A DNA stretch of 64,000 nucleotides from NCBI GenBank assembly GCA_004556975.1, contig SFFD01000004.1, positions 14,330-78,329 on the forward strand, read 5' to 3'. This document shows, one piece after another, positions 40,076 to 48,464 of the stretch; position 1 is the first letter of the stretch; every line of letters begins with the position of its first letter. Under the pieces are notes generated by a model. The model made no database searches. It was not told the DNA's origin and worked only from the letters and a program-made list of their open reading frames with translations. The DNA comes from Oscillospiraceae bacterium (GTDB taxonomy: Bacteria > Bacillota > Clostridia > Oscillospirales > Ruminococcaceae). Both the position numbers and the translations under genes were made by a program.

Positions 40076-41159
40076 TATGAAAGTTCTTGTGGCCATGAGC
40101 GGCGGCGTTGATTCAAGCGTCGCCGCCAAGCTTCTGCTCGGTGACGGCAACAGCTGTATCGGCTGTACCATGAAGCTTTATAATAACGAGGACGCCGGAA
40201 TTTCAAGGGCGCACACCTGTTGTTCCCTTGATGATGTGGAGGACGCCCGCAGCGTCGCCTATCGCCTTGGGATGGAGCATTTTGTGTTTAATTTTTCCCA
40301 TGATTTCAGAGAAAAAATAATAGACAAATTTGTGGACAGCTATTGCCGCGGACTTACTCCGAACCCATGCATTGACTGCAACCGCTATATGAAATTCGAC
40401 AAGCTTTTTGAACGCGCCGATATTTTAGGCTGCGACCATATTGCCACCGGTCACTATGCCAGAATTGAGGAGCAGGGTGGCAAATACCTGCTTAAAAAAG
40501 CGGTTGACCCTGCAAAAGACCAAAGCTATGTGCTTTATTCCATGACGCAAAAGCAGCTTTCCCGCACGCTGTTTCCTCTTGGCGGAATGTGCAAGGAGGA
40601 AACGCGAAAAATTGCGGAGGAAAGCGGCTTTATCAACGCAAAAAAGCCCGACAGCCAGGATATTTGCTTTGTGCCGGACGGCGACTATGCCAAAGTTATT
40701 GAGCTTCACACCGGAAAAAAAGCCGTTCCCGGCAATTTCGTCGATAAAAACGGCAAAATCCTTGGGCGGCACAAGGGAATCATTCACTATACCATCGGTC
40801 AGCACCGTTGGCTCGGAATCGACCTTCCAGGAAAGCGATATGTCTGCCGGATTTGTCCAAAAGACAACACGGTCATGCTCGGCACCGCCGAGGAGCTTTT
40901 CGGCCGCGAGGTTTTTGCCCAGGATTTCAACTGGATTTCCGGCGAAGCCCCGGTTAGCCCCTTGCGCTGTATGGTAAAAATACGTTACCGCCAGCCCGAA
41001 CAGCGCGCAACGGTAACACCGGTCGGTGAAAACGCCGCGCGCATTGTTTTTGACGAACCCCAACGCGCAATAACACCCGGTCAGGCGGCGGTTCTATATG
41101 ACGGAGAAACCATACTCGGCGGCGGAATAATAGCTGCCGAAGAAGGAGGCAGCACATGA
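40068..41159 (+). CDS. mnmA: tRNA-specific 2-thiouridylase MnmA
   Basis: A 363-residue MnmA that puts sulfur on U34 of Lys, Glu and Gln tRNAs. The ATP pyrophosphatase P-loop SGGVDSSVAA is near residue 14; the catalytic cysteines are in NPCIDCNRYMKF (near 104) and DSQDICFVPDGDY (near 202). The C-terminal barrel ends in PGQAAVLYDGETILGGG. Several starts are possible (ATG at 40068 or 40077, TTG at 40065) and no strong ribosome site decides; it is coupled to the upstream gene. It overlaps the Rrf2 gene by 4 bases. Confidence 0.95.
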   Translation: MNNMKVLVAMSGGVDSSVAAKLLLGDGNSCIGCTMKLYNNEDAGISRAHTCCSLDDVEDARSVAYRLGMEHFVFNFSHDFREKIIDKFVDSYCRGLTPNPCIDCNRYMKFDKLFERADILGCDHIATGHYARIEEQGGKYLLKKAVDPAKDQSYVLYSMTQKQLSRTLFPLGGMCKEETRKIAEESGFINAKKPDSQDICFVPDGDYAKVIELHTGKKAVPGNFVDKNGKILGRHKGIIHYTIGQHRWLGIDLPGKRYVCRICPKDNTVMLGTAEELFGREVFAQDFNWISGEAPVSPLRCMVKIRYRQPEQRATVTPVGENAARIVFDEPQRAITPGQAAVLYDGETILGGGIIAAEEGGST

Positions 41160-41581
41160 TTTCTACCCGCGGAAGATATGCTTTAAGGGTTATGATTGAC
41201 CTTGCCGAACACGGCGGCGGCGATTTCGTTCCCATGAAGGAGGTTGCCGCCCGGCAGGAAATTTCGCTTAAATACATCGAGCGCATTATGCCGCTGCTCA
41301 CCAAAGAAAATTTGGTGGAGGGACAGCACGGCAAAGGCGGCGGCTATCGCCTTTGCCGCCCGCCGGAGGATTACCCCGTGGGCGAGATTCTTCGCATTAC
41401 GGAAGGCGGGCTTGCGCCGGTGGCGTGTCTTGAATGCGGGGCAAAGCCGTGCCCGCGTGCGGCGGAATGCCGTACTCTTCCCATGTGGAAAAAATATTAC
41501 GCAATGACAAATGAGTTTTTTGACGGAATTTCCATTGCCGACCTTATGAAAAACGGCGCTTCTTATGACTATGTTATATAA
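41156..41581 (+). CDS. Rrf2-family regulator (CymR/IscR-like)
   Basis: A 141-residue Rrf2 winged-helix regulator: MISTRGRYALRVMIDLAEHG at the start, recognition region VAARQEISLKYIERIMPLL and wing GKGGGYRLCRPPEDY. The loop region has cysteines VACLECGAKPCPRAAECRTL, a set compatible with an Fe-S cluster as in IscR, whereas CymR lacks them. Neighbours mnmA and cysK argue for control of cysteine or Fe-S metabolism. It overlaps the mnmA stop (ATGA) and is followed by a strong terminator. Confidence 0.92.
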   Translation: MISTRGRYALRVMIDLAEHGGGDFVPMKEVAARQEISLKYIERIMPLLTKENLVEGQHGKGGGYRLCRPPEDYPVGEILRITEGGLAPVACLECGAKPCPRAAECRTLPMWKKYYAMTNEFFDGISIADLMKNGASYDYVI

Positions 41582-41620
41582 AAGAATCCTTCGTGCTCAA
41601 ATGAGCACGAAGGATTCTTT
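41581..41620. terminator. Palindromic terminator containing inverted TTGAGCAC words
   Basis: A 40-base near-perfect palindrome (arms AAAGAATCCTTCGTGCTCA and its complement) followed by ATTTTT. Its centre is GTGCTCAA-ATGAGCAC, two copies of the over-represented word head to head. It ends the cysK-mnmA-rrf2 transcript. Confidence 0.92.
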
Positions 41621-41658
41621 ATTTTTAACAGGCGTGCTCATTTGAGCGTGCTTTTTAT

Positions 41659-42225
41659 TTATGCTTTCCAGACCTCGCGGCAGGTGGTTGAAATTCCGTC
41701 TGCGCCCGCCTCAAGCGCGGTTATGGCGTCCTCTTTATCGTTGATAAGTCCCCCGGCTATAACCGGAATCTTTGCCGCCGCAACAACGCGCTTTATCACC
41801 TTTGGCATTGCGCCGGGAAGCACTTCTACACAATCTGCCCCTATGGATGAAACCTGCTTCAGAAAGGAATCCAAAGACTTGCTGTCCAAAAGAAAACAGC
41901 GATGAATTGTCATAAGCCCCTGTTCCCTGGCCGCCTTTATTACAGCGGGCTTTGTGCTTATTACTCCGTCCGCCGCGGTATTTTCCTTAATGAATCTTGC
42001 TGCGGTTTCTTTAAGGGCAAGACCCTCCACAAGGTCGGCGTGAACAAAGCATACTTTTCCTGCGTCTTTGATTTTCTGCACAATTCTTCCGATGTCGCAA
42101 ATGCTTCCGAAAAGGGTGAACACAATGTCGCAGTCTGACTTTATTGCCAATTCAACGCTTTCATCGTCTTTGACGGCCGCAATTATGGGCGAAACAGCTA
42201 AAAGCTCTTTTATTCTGTTCATCAT
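41659..42225 (-). CDS. glpP: Glycerol-3-phosphate-responsive antiterminator GlpP-like
   Basis: A 188-residue GlpP-family protein, a TIM-barrel-like RNA-binding antiterminator: MNRIKELLAVSPIIAAVKDD at the start, DIVFTLFGSICDIGRIV, VCFVHADLVEGLALKE, then GADCVEVLPGAMPKVI and IPVIAGGLINDKEDAI. It normally senses glycerol 3-phosphate and activates glpFKD mRNAs; no glp gene is in this window. The start at 42225 (ATG ATG) follows AGGAAAGG. It lies 4 bases after the HAD phosphatase gene and is co-transcribed with it. Confidence 0.9.
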   Translation of the reverse strand: MMNRIKELLAVSPIIAAVKDDESVELAIKSDCDIVFTLFGSICDIGRIVQKIKDAGKVCFVHADLVEGLALKETAARFIKENTAADGVISTKPAVIKAAREQGLMTIHRCFLLDSKSLDSFLKQVSSIGADCVEVLPGAMPKVIKRVVAAAKIPVIAGGLINDKEDAITALEAGADGISTTCREVWKA

Positions 42226-42229
42226 TCCA

Positions 42230-43015
42230 TCAGCCTTTCCTAAGCTCAATAAGTATTTCGGCGGCTTCGGCGAAGCCCAACCCGCCCTCTTGTGCGGTGA
42301 TATATTTCGGAAGGTGCTTCATAAGATGAGCATAGCGCATTATGTTCCGAACCCCGCAGGCGGTGGTGAAATATTCAAACATTGGCTCGTCGTTTGTGGC
42401 GTCGCCGAAATATATCGCGCAGTTTTTAGGCTCGTCAATTCCCAGGCGCTCTTTAAAATAAAGCTTTGTCATCGGCAGCTTGTCATAATTGCCGAACCAC
42501 GTGTTTATATGAATTGAGCTTATGTTTCCGTTTCCTCCAAGGTCTTTTACAATACCGAGAATATCCTGCGCCTGCTCATATGGAAGTGCGTCCTGCGGCT
42601 CTTCGGCATAGTTGAAAGCAAAGTCGTTAAAGCGGCTGAACTGGTCTATGCTCACCTTTACATCGGGATATTTTGCGCGGACCGCCGAAAGAATCTTTTC
42701 GTGTTCCGCAGCAATGTCGCCGGAAACCGACGGATGAATAAAGCTCTTGCGCGAGCCGTTTTCAAGATAAAACGCCACGCTTCCGCTTTCGGCGATAATC
42801 GCCTCCACCGGCCAGTCGGTGATGTTTACCGAAGCCCAGCCGGCGGTTCTTCCCGTTACGGGAATTATTTTGAAGCCCGCATTATGAAGGCTCCAAAGCG
42901 CTTCATAAGCCTTGGGAAGCATCGGCCCGTCATTGGTCAGGGTTCCGTCAATATCCGTAAGTATATATTCAATATTTTTAACCTCTTCCCCAGTAATTTC
43001 GTTTATATTTTTCAT
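42230..43015 (-). CDS. HAD-superfamily phosphatase (Cof/SPP-like)
   Basis: A 261-residue HAD hydrolase of the IIB (Cof-type) group: motif I ILTDIDGTLTNDGP near residue 20, motif II IIPVTGRTAG near 55, motif III lysine in KLPMTKLYFKERLG and motif IV AIYFGDATNDEPMFEYF near 210. The cap lies between motifs II and III. Substrates of such enzymes are sugar or nucleotide phosphates. The ATG at 43015 is behind ACGGAGGAAC; a longer frame runs 64 codons upstream without a ribosome site. Co-transcription with glpP hints at a phosphorylated C3 or sugar substrate. Confidence 0.87.
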   Translation of the reverse strand: MKNINEITGEEVKNIEYILTDIDGTLTNDGPMLPKAYEALWSLHNAGFKIIPVTGRTAGWASVNITDWPVEAIIAESGSVAFYLENGSRKSFIHPSVSGDIAAEHEKILSAVRAKYPDVKVSIDQFSRFNDFAFNYAEEPQDALPYEQAQDILGIVKDLGGNGNISSIHINTWFGNYDKLPMTKLYFKERLGIDEPKNCAIYFGDATNDEPMFEYFTTACGVRNIMRYAHLMKHLPKYITAQEGGLGFAEAAEILIELRKG

Positions 43016-43127
43016 AAGTTCCTCCGTAAATATGGGCGTCTTTTCCGTAAACAAACAACATATTATTATATTACCCTTACATTTACCTTTAGTCAAGATA
43101 AAATGATGAACAGCAAGCGGTGATATT

Positions 43128-43925
43128 TTGCAGTATTTTAAAAAAAGATTTTCCGTAATTCGGCTTAGGCTTTTTGCGCTTCCTATGCTCGTGCTCATTT
43201 TGAGCACGGCGCTTATTTTGCCCGTTTTCGGAAGCGTAACCGCTGACCCCTACCCGGATTTTTATGCAGAAAAGCTTGTTAAGACGGGAAGCGGAGATTT
43301 CAGCGAGAAAAAATGCGTTTATTTGTCTTTTGACGACGGGCCTTCGGCCTGTACCGACAAAATTCTTGATATTCTTTCTGAAAAGGGCGTTAACGCCACT
43401 TTTTTTGTAATAGGCCCGGAGGGGGAACTTACCGACGAGCGTCTTTTGCGCATAATTAAAGAAGGAAACGAAATCGGCCTGCACAGTTATTGCCATAAAT
43501 ATAACGAAATATATGCCGGGGTTGACAGCTTTCTTTCTGATTTGAGCACCGAACAGGATTGGATATATTCCGTAACCGGGGAACGCTGCGGAATTTTTCG
43601 CTTTCCCGGCGGAAGCGCAAACCGCCATGCGGATAAATCCACGGTTTCCGAAATAAAAGACGAAATGTCCCGCCGCGGATTTGTCTGGTACGATTGGAAC
43701 GCCGACAGCGAGGACAGTATACACAAATATATCTCCGCATGGGAGATTACACAAAATGTTTTCCGCTGTGCAAAGGACAAAGACTGTGTAGTGGTACTTT
43801 TGCATGACGCCAGCGGTCACGACGCCACCGTAGAAGCTTTGCCCGGAATAATCGACGGCTTTCTGGAACAGGGGTATAGCTTTCACCTGCTTTCCGAAAT
43901 GGAAAAGCCCATGCAATATAGATAA
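43128..43925 (+). CDS. Polysaccharide deacetylase (NodB/CE4 family)
   Basis: A 265-residue secreted or membrane-anchored CE4 deacetylase. An N-terminal hydrophobic segment (LFALPMLVLILSTALILPVF) acts as signal anchor. Catalytic motifs: VYLSFDDGPSACTDKIL (motif 1, Asp), EIGLHSYCHKYNE (motif 2, HSxxH), FRFPGGSANRH (motif 3) and VVVLLHDASGHDATVEA (motif 5). It would remove acetyl groups from peptidoglycan or a related glycan, as PdaA does in spores. The start is a TTG with only a weak ribosome site (AGCGGTGA). It contains head-to-head TGAGCAC words in the signal sequence. Confidence 0.87.
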   Translation: MQYFKKRFSVIRLRLFALPMLVLILSTALILPVFGSVTADPYPDFYAEKLVKTGSGDFSEKKCVYLSFDDGPSACTDKILDILSEKGVNATFFVIGPEGELTDERLLRIIKEGNEIGLHSYCHKYNEIYAGVDSFLSDLSTEQDWIYSVTGERCGIFRFPGGSANRHADKSTVSEIKDEMSRRGFVWYDWNADSEDSIHKYISAWEITQNVFRCAKDKDCVVVLLHDASGHDATVEALPGIIDGFLEQGYSFHLLSEMEKPMQYR

Positions 43926-44095
43926 TTTTTTGCGGCGATTTTGCGGTCTTGTATTGTGCATTTTCTATAATAATTTGTTCACATTTTTGTAAAAAAAGAT
44001 GATAGAATAACAAATGCCGACATGCTATAATAAAGTTGCAAGAAAGAAAAGACAAGCTTTTCTTTCAAGTGTTATCAGCAAAGGAGGCAGAAATA

Positions 44096-44617
44096 ATGAA
44101 CATCAGTTACATTTCCAAAAACACAGCCATTCGTGATTCGTTCCGTGAAAGGTGCGAGAAAAAACTCTCCAAGCTTGATAAATTTTTTGGCGACGATGCG
44201 AAAGCAGCCGTGACGGTCAGCAACCAGAACGGCAACGAAACAGTGGAAGTAATGATTACCTCCGGCGGAATGTTCTTCCGGGCAGAAAAAACCACCTCCG
44301 ACAGAGCAGATTCCCTTGAAGCCGTTGTTGATGCGCTTACAAAGCAGATTGTACGCAACAAAACAAAGCTTGAACGCAAATTTCAAAGCGGCCGCTTTCA
44401 GCCCTCTATTGATGAAAATGTTCAGCCCGAAGATTACGGCGTTGTTCGCACCAAACGTTTTCATGTAAATCAGATGGACGTTCAGGAAGCTATTTTGGAA
44501 ATGAATATGTTGGGGCACAGTTTCTTTATGTTCCGTGATCCCGAAACCGGCGAAATCAACGTGGTTTATCGCCGCAATGATGACAATTACGGTTTGCTTA
44601 TTCCTGAAGACCAATAA
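44096..44617 (+). CDS. hpf: Ribosome hibernation promoting factor, long form
   Basis: A 173-residue long HPF. Residues 1-100 are the YfiA/HPF domain (MNISYISKNTAIRDSFRERC, VEVMITSGGMFFRAEKTTSD); residues 118-173 the C-terminal dimerisation domain (VVRTKRFHVNQMDVQEAILE, then FRDPETGEINVVYRR). Long HPF pairs 70S ribosomes into inactive 100S dimers in stationary phase. The ATG at 44096 follows AAAGGAGG; a -10-like TATAAT lies at 44027. A hairpin (44680-44710) and a second one (44744-44778) follow. Confidence 0.95.
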   Translation: MNISYISKNTAIRDSFRERCEKKLSKLDKFFGDDAKAAVTVSNQNGNETVEVMITSGGMFFRAEKTTSDRADSLEAVVDALTKQIVRNKTKLERKFQSGRFQPSIDENVQPEDYGVVRTKRFHVNQMDVQEAILEMNMLGHSFFMFRDPETGEINVVYRRNDDNYGLLIPEDQ

Positions 44618-44743
44618 TAGGCACGGGCGGCAAGACTGCCTTTTATATATAGTAAGCGCAGAAACTAAACCGACCGGAATGCGCCCGAAGGCAAAAGCTT
44701 TCGGGCGCACAGCTTTTACAATATTTTTCTTCCAACACAAAGC

Positions 44744-44778
44744 AAAAAGCGACGTACCAAAGTGGTACGCCGCTTTTT
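44744..44778. terminator. Bidirectional terminator between hpf and convergent gene
   Basis: AAAAAGCG-A-CGTACCA, loop AAG, TGGTACG-C-CGCTTTTT: one mismatch in a 16-bp stem with A and T tracts. Confidence 0.87.
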
Positions 44779-44789
44779 GTATTCGTAAA

Positions 44790-45053
44790 TCAGCCTTTAA
44801 GTCCTCTGGACTGGCGGTCCATATCTTCAACAACAATGTCAAAGATTTCGCCCTTTGTGCTGCAGTATTCAAGCACCTTCCAGGGAGTATTGGTATGATA
44901 ATGAATTTTTATAAGATCCTCGTCGCCCACCGCAATAAGGCAGTCGCCGGGGATATTGTCCATAAGGTAATCGTGGATTTCATCCTCGTCAAGGTCGGTA
45001 TCGGTTCTTTCAATAAGAAGCTGGGTGTCGTATCTGTATTCGCTTTCAAGCAT
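44790..45053 (-). CDS. Small stand-alone DAK1/YloV C-terminal-like domain protein
   Basis: An 87-residue protein resembling the last domain of YloV/DAK-phosphatase (FakA-type) proteins: MLESEYRYDTQLLIERTDTD, then DNIPGDCLIAVGDEDLIKIH, HTNTPWKVLEYCSTKGEIFD and IVVEDMDRQS. In the large proteins this part follows the DhaL kinase domain; here it is alone. Fatty-acid kinase subunits and DegV proteins belong to the same system, and a DegV gene lies at 50626-51480, but a link is speculative. It follows the winged-helix gene by 3 bases. Confidence 0.7.
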   Translation of the reverse strand: MLESEYRYDTQLLIERTDTDLDEDEIHDYLMDNIPGDCLIAVGDEDLIKIHYHTNTPWKVLEYCSTKGEIFDIVVEDMDRQSRGLKG

Positions 45054-45056
45054 GGT

Positions 45057-45575
45057 TTATTCCTCCTTTTGTGCTTCTGCCGCTTTTGCTTCTTCCTCTG
45101 CCTTTTTTCTTGCTTTTTCGGCTTCGTATTCGTCACGCTCGCGGCAAATCTGTGCCATGACCTCTTTTATTGCCTGCTTGCGCGCTTCATCGGTGACCGC
45201 GCGCTGGAAAGTTCCGTTGGCTTCGTCGATTTTTTTGCCTTCATTTTCGCTGAAAACCTCGCCCGGAAGCCCCATTCCGCAGGAAAGAGCCGTCAGCAGC
45301 GCGTTGCCCTCCGCCCTTGCGGCGTCGACAAAGCCGGATTCGAAGCCCACTTCTTCACGGCCGACAATGGGCGTATATATATGGGGTGAAACGGTTGCGT
45401 CCTCGCTTACTGCGCCCTTTGTTACCATCTGAAGAAGCACTACGCGGATGGCGTCGATTCTGTTTGGCGTTACCGCATTGCCAAGGGCCGCTTTGGTAAG
45501 TGCATGAAGAGTCATCTGCCCGTTTTCCCAAAGTATTTCCATAAGTTCTCTTTGTGTTCCGGTAAGTTTTATCAT
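45057..45575 (-). CDS. Winged-helix (BlaI-like) protein with charged coiled-coil tail
   Basis: A 172-residue protein. The N-terminal 75 residues look like a BlaI/MecI-type winged helix (LTGTQRELMEILWENGQMTL and AIRVVLLQMVTKGAV). The middle is Gly/Glu-rich (SCGMGLPGEVFSENEGKKID), and the end is a long charged helix (RDEYEAEKARKKAEEEAKAA). No metallopeptidase partner is adjacent, so this is not a standard BlaI-BlaR1 unit. It is transcribed with the small DAK1-like gene, and behind the SDR gene with only 40 bases between. Confidence 0.65.
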   Translation of the reverse strand: MIKLTGTQRELMEILWENGQMTLHALTKAALGNAVTPNRIDAIRVVLLQMVTKGAVSEDATVSPHIYTPIVGREEVGFESGFVDAARAEGNALLTALSCGMGLPGEVFSENEGKKIDEANGTFQRAVTDEARKQAIKEVMAQICRERDEYEAEKARKKAEEEAKAAEAQKEE

Positions 45576-45615
45576 TTTTATTCCTCCGTAAAAGAAGATT
45601 TTTTTGCTTTTGTGC

Positions 45616-46332
45616 TCAAATAACTGAACCGCCGTTCACGTTAAGCACTGCTCCGGTGATATATGAGGCTTTTTCGCCCGCAAGGAATACAACGGCTTCC
45701 GCAATGTCTTCCGGCGCGCCTATGCGGCCCACAGGCGTTTCTTCGATAATTCCGTCCCAATCCTCTTTTGAAAGATGGGCGTTCATATCGGTTTTTACGG
45801 CGCCCGGAGCAACGCAGTTCACCCTTATTCCGGAAGGGCCAAGCTCTTTTGCCATAGATTTGGTATACCCTATGACGGCGGCTTTTGCCGCCGAATAGTG
45901 GCATTCGCAGCTTCCGCCGGTAACGCCCCAGATGGAAGAAATATTCACAATGCTGCCGTGCTGTTTATTCAGCATATTGCTCAAAGCGCGCTTGCAGCAA
46001 TTAAAGACTCCTTTTACATTAACTTTGAATATTTTTTCCCATTCTTCATCGGTGCAATCCTGAAAAACGCCCACAACAGAAATTGCGGCGTTGTTTACAA
46101 GAACCTCCACCGACCCAAGCTCGCGCTCGACGGAATCAAACATGGCGCAAACCTCGTCATATTGCGAAACGTCCGCGCGGTATGCCCTTCCGCCGATTTC
46201 CGCCGCCAAAGCTTCGGCTTTTTCAGCGCTGTTTTTATAATTCACCGCCACGATATATCCCTCATCGGCGAGGCGGCGGCAAATGGCTTCGCCGATTCCG
46301 CGGCTTCCCCCGGTAACAAGTGCGACCGCCAC
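45616..46332 (-). CDS. 3-oxoacyl-ACP reductase-like SDR (FabG type)
   Basis: A 238-residue classical SDR with cofactor loop VTGGSRGIGEAICR, NNAAIS near residue 85, catalytic serine in NISSIWG and YSAAKAAVIGYTKS near residue 148; the end AVLNVNGGSVI is typical for FabG. It may reduce 3-oxoacyl-ACP or act on another ketone, since no other fatty-acid synthesis gene is nearby. A ribosome site GGAGGTGAT precedes the ATG. It is the first gene of a short minus-strand group with the winged-helix and DAK1-like genes. Confidence 0.88.
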   Translation of the reverse strand: MAVALVTGGSRGIGEAICRRLADEGYIVAVNYKNSAEKAEALAAEIGGRAYRADVSQYDEVCAMFDSVERELGSVEVLVNNAAISVVGVFQDCTDEEWEKIFKVNVKGVFNCCKRALSNMLNKQHGSIVNISSIWGVTGGSCECHYSAAKAAVIGYTKSMAKELGPSGIRVNCVAPGAVKTDMNAHLSKEDWDGIIEETPVGRIGAPEDIAEAVVFLAGEKASYITGAVLNVNGGSVI

Positions 46333-46460
46333 GGTATCACCTCCAAAAAGCGCAGCCCCCGTATATCATTACTTTTATATAATAGCACATTCCTTTTTGA
46401 TTATCAATTGCTATTTTGTTAATTGGGTGCTATACTGTATTTTAGATTAGGGGGGATTTT

Positions 46461-47612
46461 GTGCTTCCGACAGAAAGACTTTTTGATAAAGACCCGTATA
46501 TGACCGAATTTTCCGCCACGGTGCTTTTCTGGAAGCAGGCGGAGGGCGCTTTTTTTGCCGCACTTGACAAAACGGCGTTTTTTCCGGAAGGTGGCGGCCA
46601 GTTCTGCGACCTTGGCACTCTTTATAACGCGGACGTGCTTGACGTTCAGGAGGATGAAAACGGCGTTATCTGGCATAAAATCAATAAGCCTCTTGAAACC
46701 GGAATAACAGTCACGGGGCATATTGATTGGCGCCGCCGTTTTGATTTTATGCAGCAGCACAGCGGAGAGCATATTTTCTCGGGGCTTGCCCATACTCATT
46801 TCGGCGCGGCAAATGTCGGCTTTCACCTTGGGCTTGAGGTTACCACCATTGACCTTGACGTTCCCCTGAACGAAAAAAAGGTGAATATGCTTGAGCGCGA
46901 AGCCAACGAAGCCGTATATAAAAACCTGCCCGTTGAAATAAGCTATCCTTCAAAAGCGGAACTTGCCGTAATTCCCTATCGCAGTAAAAAGGAGCTTTCG
47001 GGCAGGGTTCGCATAGTGACTGTGCCGGGATATGACATATGCGCCTGCTGCGGCACTCACGTTGCGAGAACCGGTGAAATCGGCATTATAAAGATAACCT
47101 CGTTTCAGAATTATAAGGGCGGAACGCGGCTTTTTATGCTGTGCGGCGGCCGTGCCTTTGCGGATTATCAGCGCAAGAACGCCGATATTCAGCATGTTAC
47201 GACTTCCCTTTCCATAAAGCCGGAAGAGCTTTGCCAAGGCGTGGAACGCCTTTGCGACGAAATTACGGCGCACAAAATTTATGAAAGCTCCGTTAAAAGA
47301 GAGCTTTTTGCCTTAAAGGCAAAAAGCCTTGGAAGCGGAGAGCGAGTCGCAGTTTTTGAAGAAAATCTTTCTTCCGACGAAATCCGGCGTTTCTGCCTTA
47401 TCCTTGCCGAAAGCTTTGGAATTGCGGCTGTTTTCTGCGGCAAAAACGAAGAATGGAAATATTCCGTCGCGTCAAAAAAGCTTGATTGCCTCGGCGTTTC
47501 AAAAGCGCTTAACCAGGCGTTTTGCGGACGGGGCGGCGGCAAGCCCGAGCTTGTTCAGGGCAGCTGCCGCGGCACGCGCGAAAAAATCAAAGCCTTTTTT
47601 GATGCTCTTTGA
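46461..47612 (+). CDS. Alanyl-tRNA editing protein AlaX (long form)
   Basis: A 383-residue AlaX-L protein that removes serine or glycine from mischarged tRNA-Ala. The N-terminal barrel has TAFFPEGGGQFCDLG; the editing site has HSGEHIFSGLA near residue 98 and CACCGTHVARTGEIG near residue 197, giving the HxxxH and CxxxH zinc ligands. A C-terminal DHHA1-like region ends GGGKPELVQGSCRG. The start is a GTG behind GGGGGG. It is divergent from the FabG-like gene and followed closely by a GNAT gene. Confidence 0.92.
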   Translation: MLPTERLFDKDPYMTEFSATVLFWKQAEGAFFAALDKTAFFPEGGGQFCDLGTLYNADVLDVQEDENGVIWHKINKPLETGITVTGHIDWRRRFDFMQQHSGEHIFSGLAHTHFGAANVGFHLGLEVTTIDLDVPLNEKKVNMLEREANEAVYKNLPVEISYPSKAELAVIPYRSKKELSGRVRIVTVPGYDICACCGTHVARTGEIGIIKITSFQNYKGGTRLFMLCGGRAFADYQRKNADIQHVTTSLSIKPEELCQGVERLCDEITAHKIYESSVKRELFALKAKSLGSGERVAVFEENLSSDEIRRFCLILAESFGIAAVFCGKNEEWKYSVASKKLDCLGVSKALNQAFCGRGGGKPELVQGSCRGTREKIKAFFDAL

Positions 47613-47647
47613 TTTCCCTGTAAATAATAAAAGCGGAGGTGCTTTTT

Positions 47648-48415
47648 GTGGATAAATACGACGTTGTAAAAACAGTAAAAAAACAGCTTGCCATTGACAT
47701 GAACTGCTCCGAAAGCGATTTTGAAAGCTGCGAAATCGTGGTTACGGAAGCGGCAAAGAACCCCGGCCGCAATATGTTCGGCGATTGTGACAGAATGCTT
47801 AACGGCTGCTGCTTCGGCGGCTCCGCGGTTTTTTCCGTAAACCGCGAGCTTATCTCAGAGCTTAAAACCCTTTTTGCGGGTCATGACCCAAGCTGGATTT
47901 TTGAGCCGAAAACCCTTGTGGCGCTTGAAGAAAAGCTGTATTTAAGCGGTCACAATATAAGCGATATGTACCAGTATTACGTTCCCGACCCCGAAGTTGC
48001 AAAGACCGAGGAAAAGTTTGACATACAGTGGATTGAGCAGGATGAGCTAAAGCAATATCTTGACCTTTCCGTAGCGCAGGACGCCCTTGGTTTTGACGAG
48101 GGCGCGCCCGATATTCTTGCGGTTGCCGCAAAAGACAACGGAAAAATTGTCGGCATGGCCGCCGCCTCTTTAGACAGCCCGCTTTTCTGGCAGATTGGCG
48201 CCCAGGTGCTTCCCGAATACCGCGGGCAGGGCATTGCCACAAACCTTGTCGGGCTTCTTAAGGACGAAACCCTTAAGCGCGGGGCAATTCCCTATTTCGG
48301 AAGCTTTTCCACCCACGCCGTTTCTCAAAGCGTGGGCTATGCCGCAGGATTTTTCCCCTGCTGGTCAAAAATTATTTCAAGCCCCCGCACCGACGAATTC
48401 CTCGGTTACAGATAA
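47648..48415 (+). CDS. GNAT-family N-acetyltransferase (two-domain)
   Basis: A 255-residue protein with a C-terminal GNAT domain: acetyl-CoA loop VLPEYRGQGIATNLVGLL near residue 195, preceded by GKIVGMAAASLDSPLFW. The N-terminal 120 residues are a separate domain seen in clostridial GNAT proteins of unknown target. I prefer the GTG at 47648, seven bases after GGAGGT, over a GTG three codons upstream. It follows alaX by 35 bases and probably shares its transcript. A strong terminator comes 13 bases after the stop. Confidence 0.83.
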   Translation: MDKYDVVKTVKKQLAIDMNCSESDFESCEIVVTEAAKNPGRNMFGDCDRMLNGCCFGGSAVFSVNRELISELKTLFAGHDPSWIFEPKTLVALEEKLYLSGHNISDMYQYYVPDPEVAKTEEKFDIQWIEQDELKQYLDLSVAQDALGFDEGAPDILAVAAKDNGKIVGMAAASLDSPLFWQIGAQVLPEYRGQGIATNLVGLLKDETLKRGAIPYFGSFSTHAVSQSVGYAAGFFPCWSKIISSPRTDEFLGYR

Positions 48416-48428
48416 TTTTATTGCAGAC

Positions 48429-48464
48429 AAGAAGCCCTCTCCGCCGCGGCGGAGAGGGCTTCTT
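48429..48464 (+). terminator. Terminator after the alaX-GNAT genes
   Basis: AAGAAGCCCTCTCCGCC, loop GCG, complementary arm, ending TTCTTT. Seventeen-base stem. Confidence 0.85.

Noticed and set aside
44660..44712. Hairpin GCGCCCGAA/TTCGGGCGC after hpf as a small RNA gene
   Set aside because: More simply a first, weak terminator of hpf; no separate promoter is visible.
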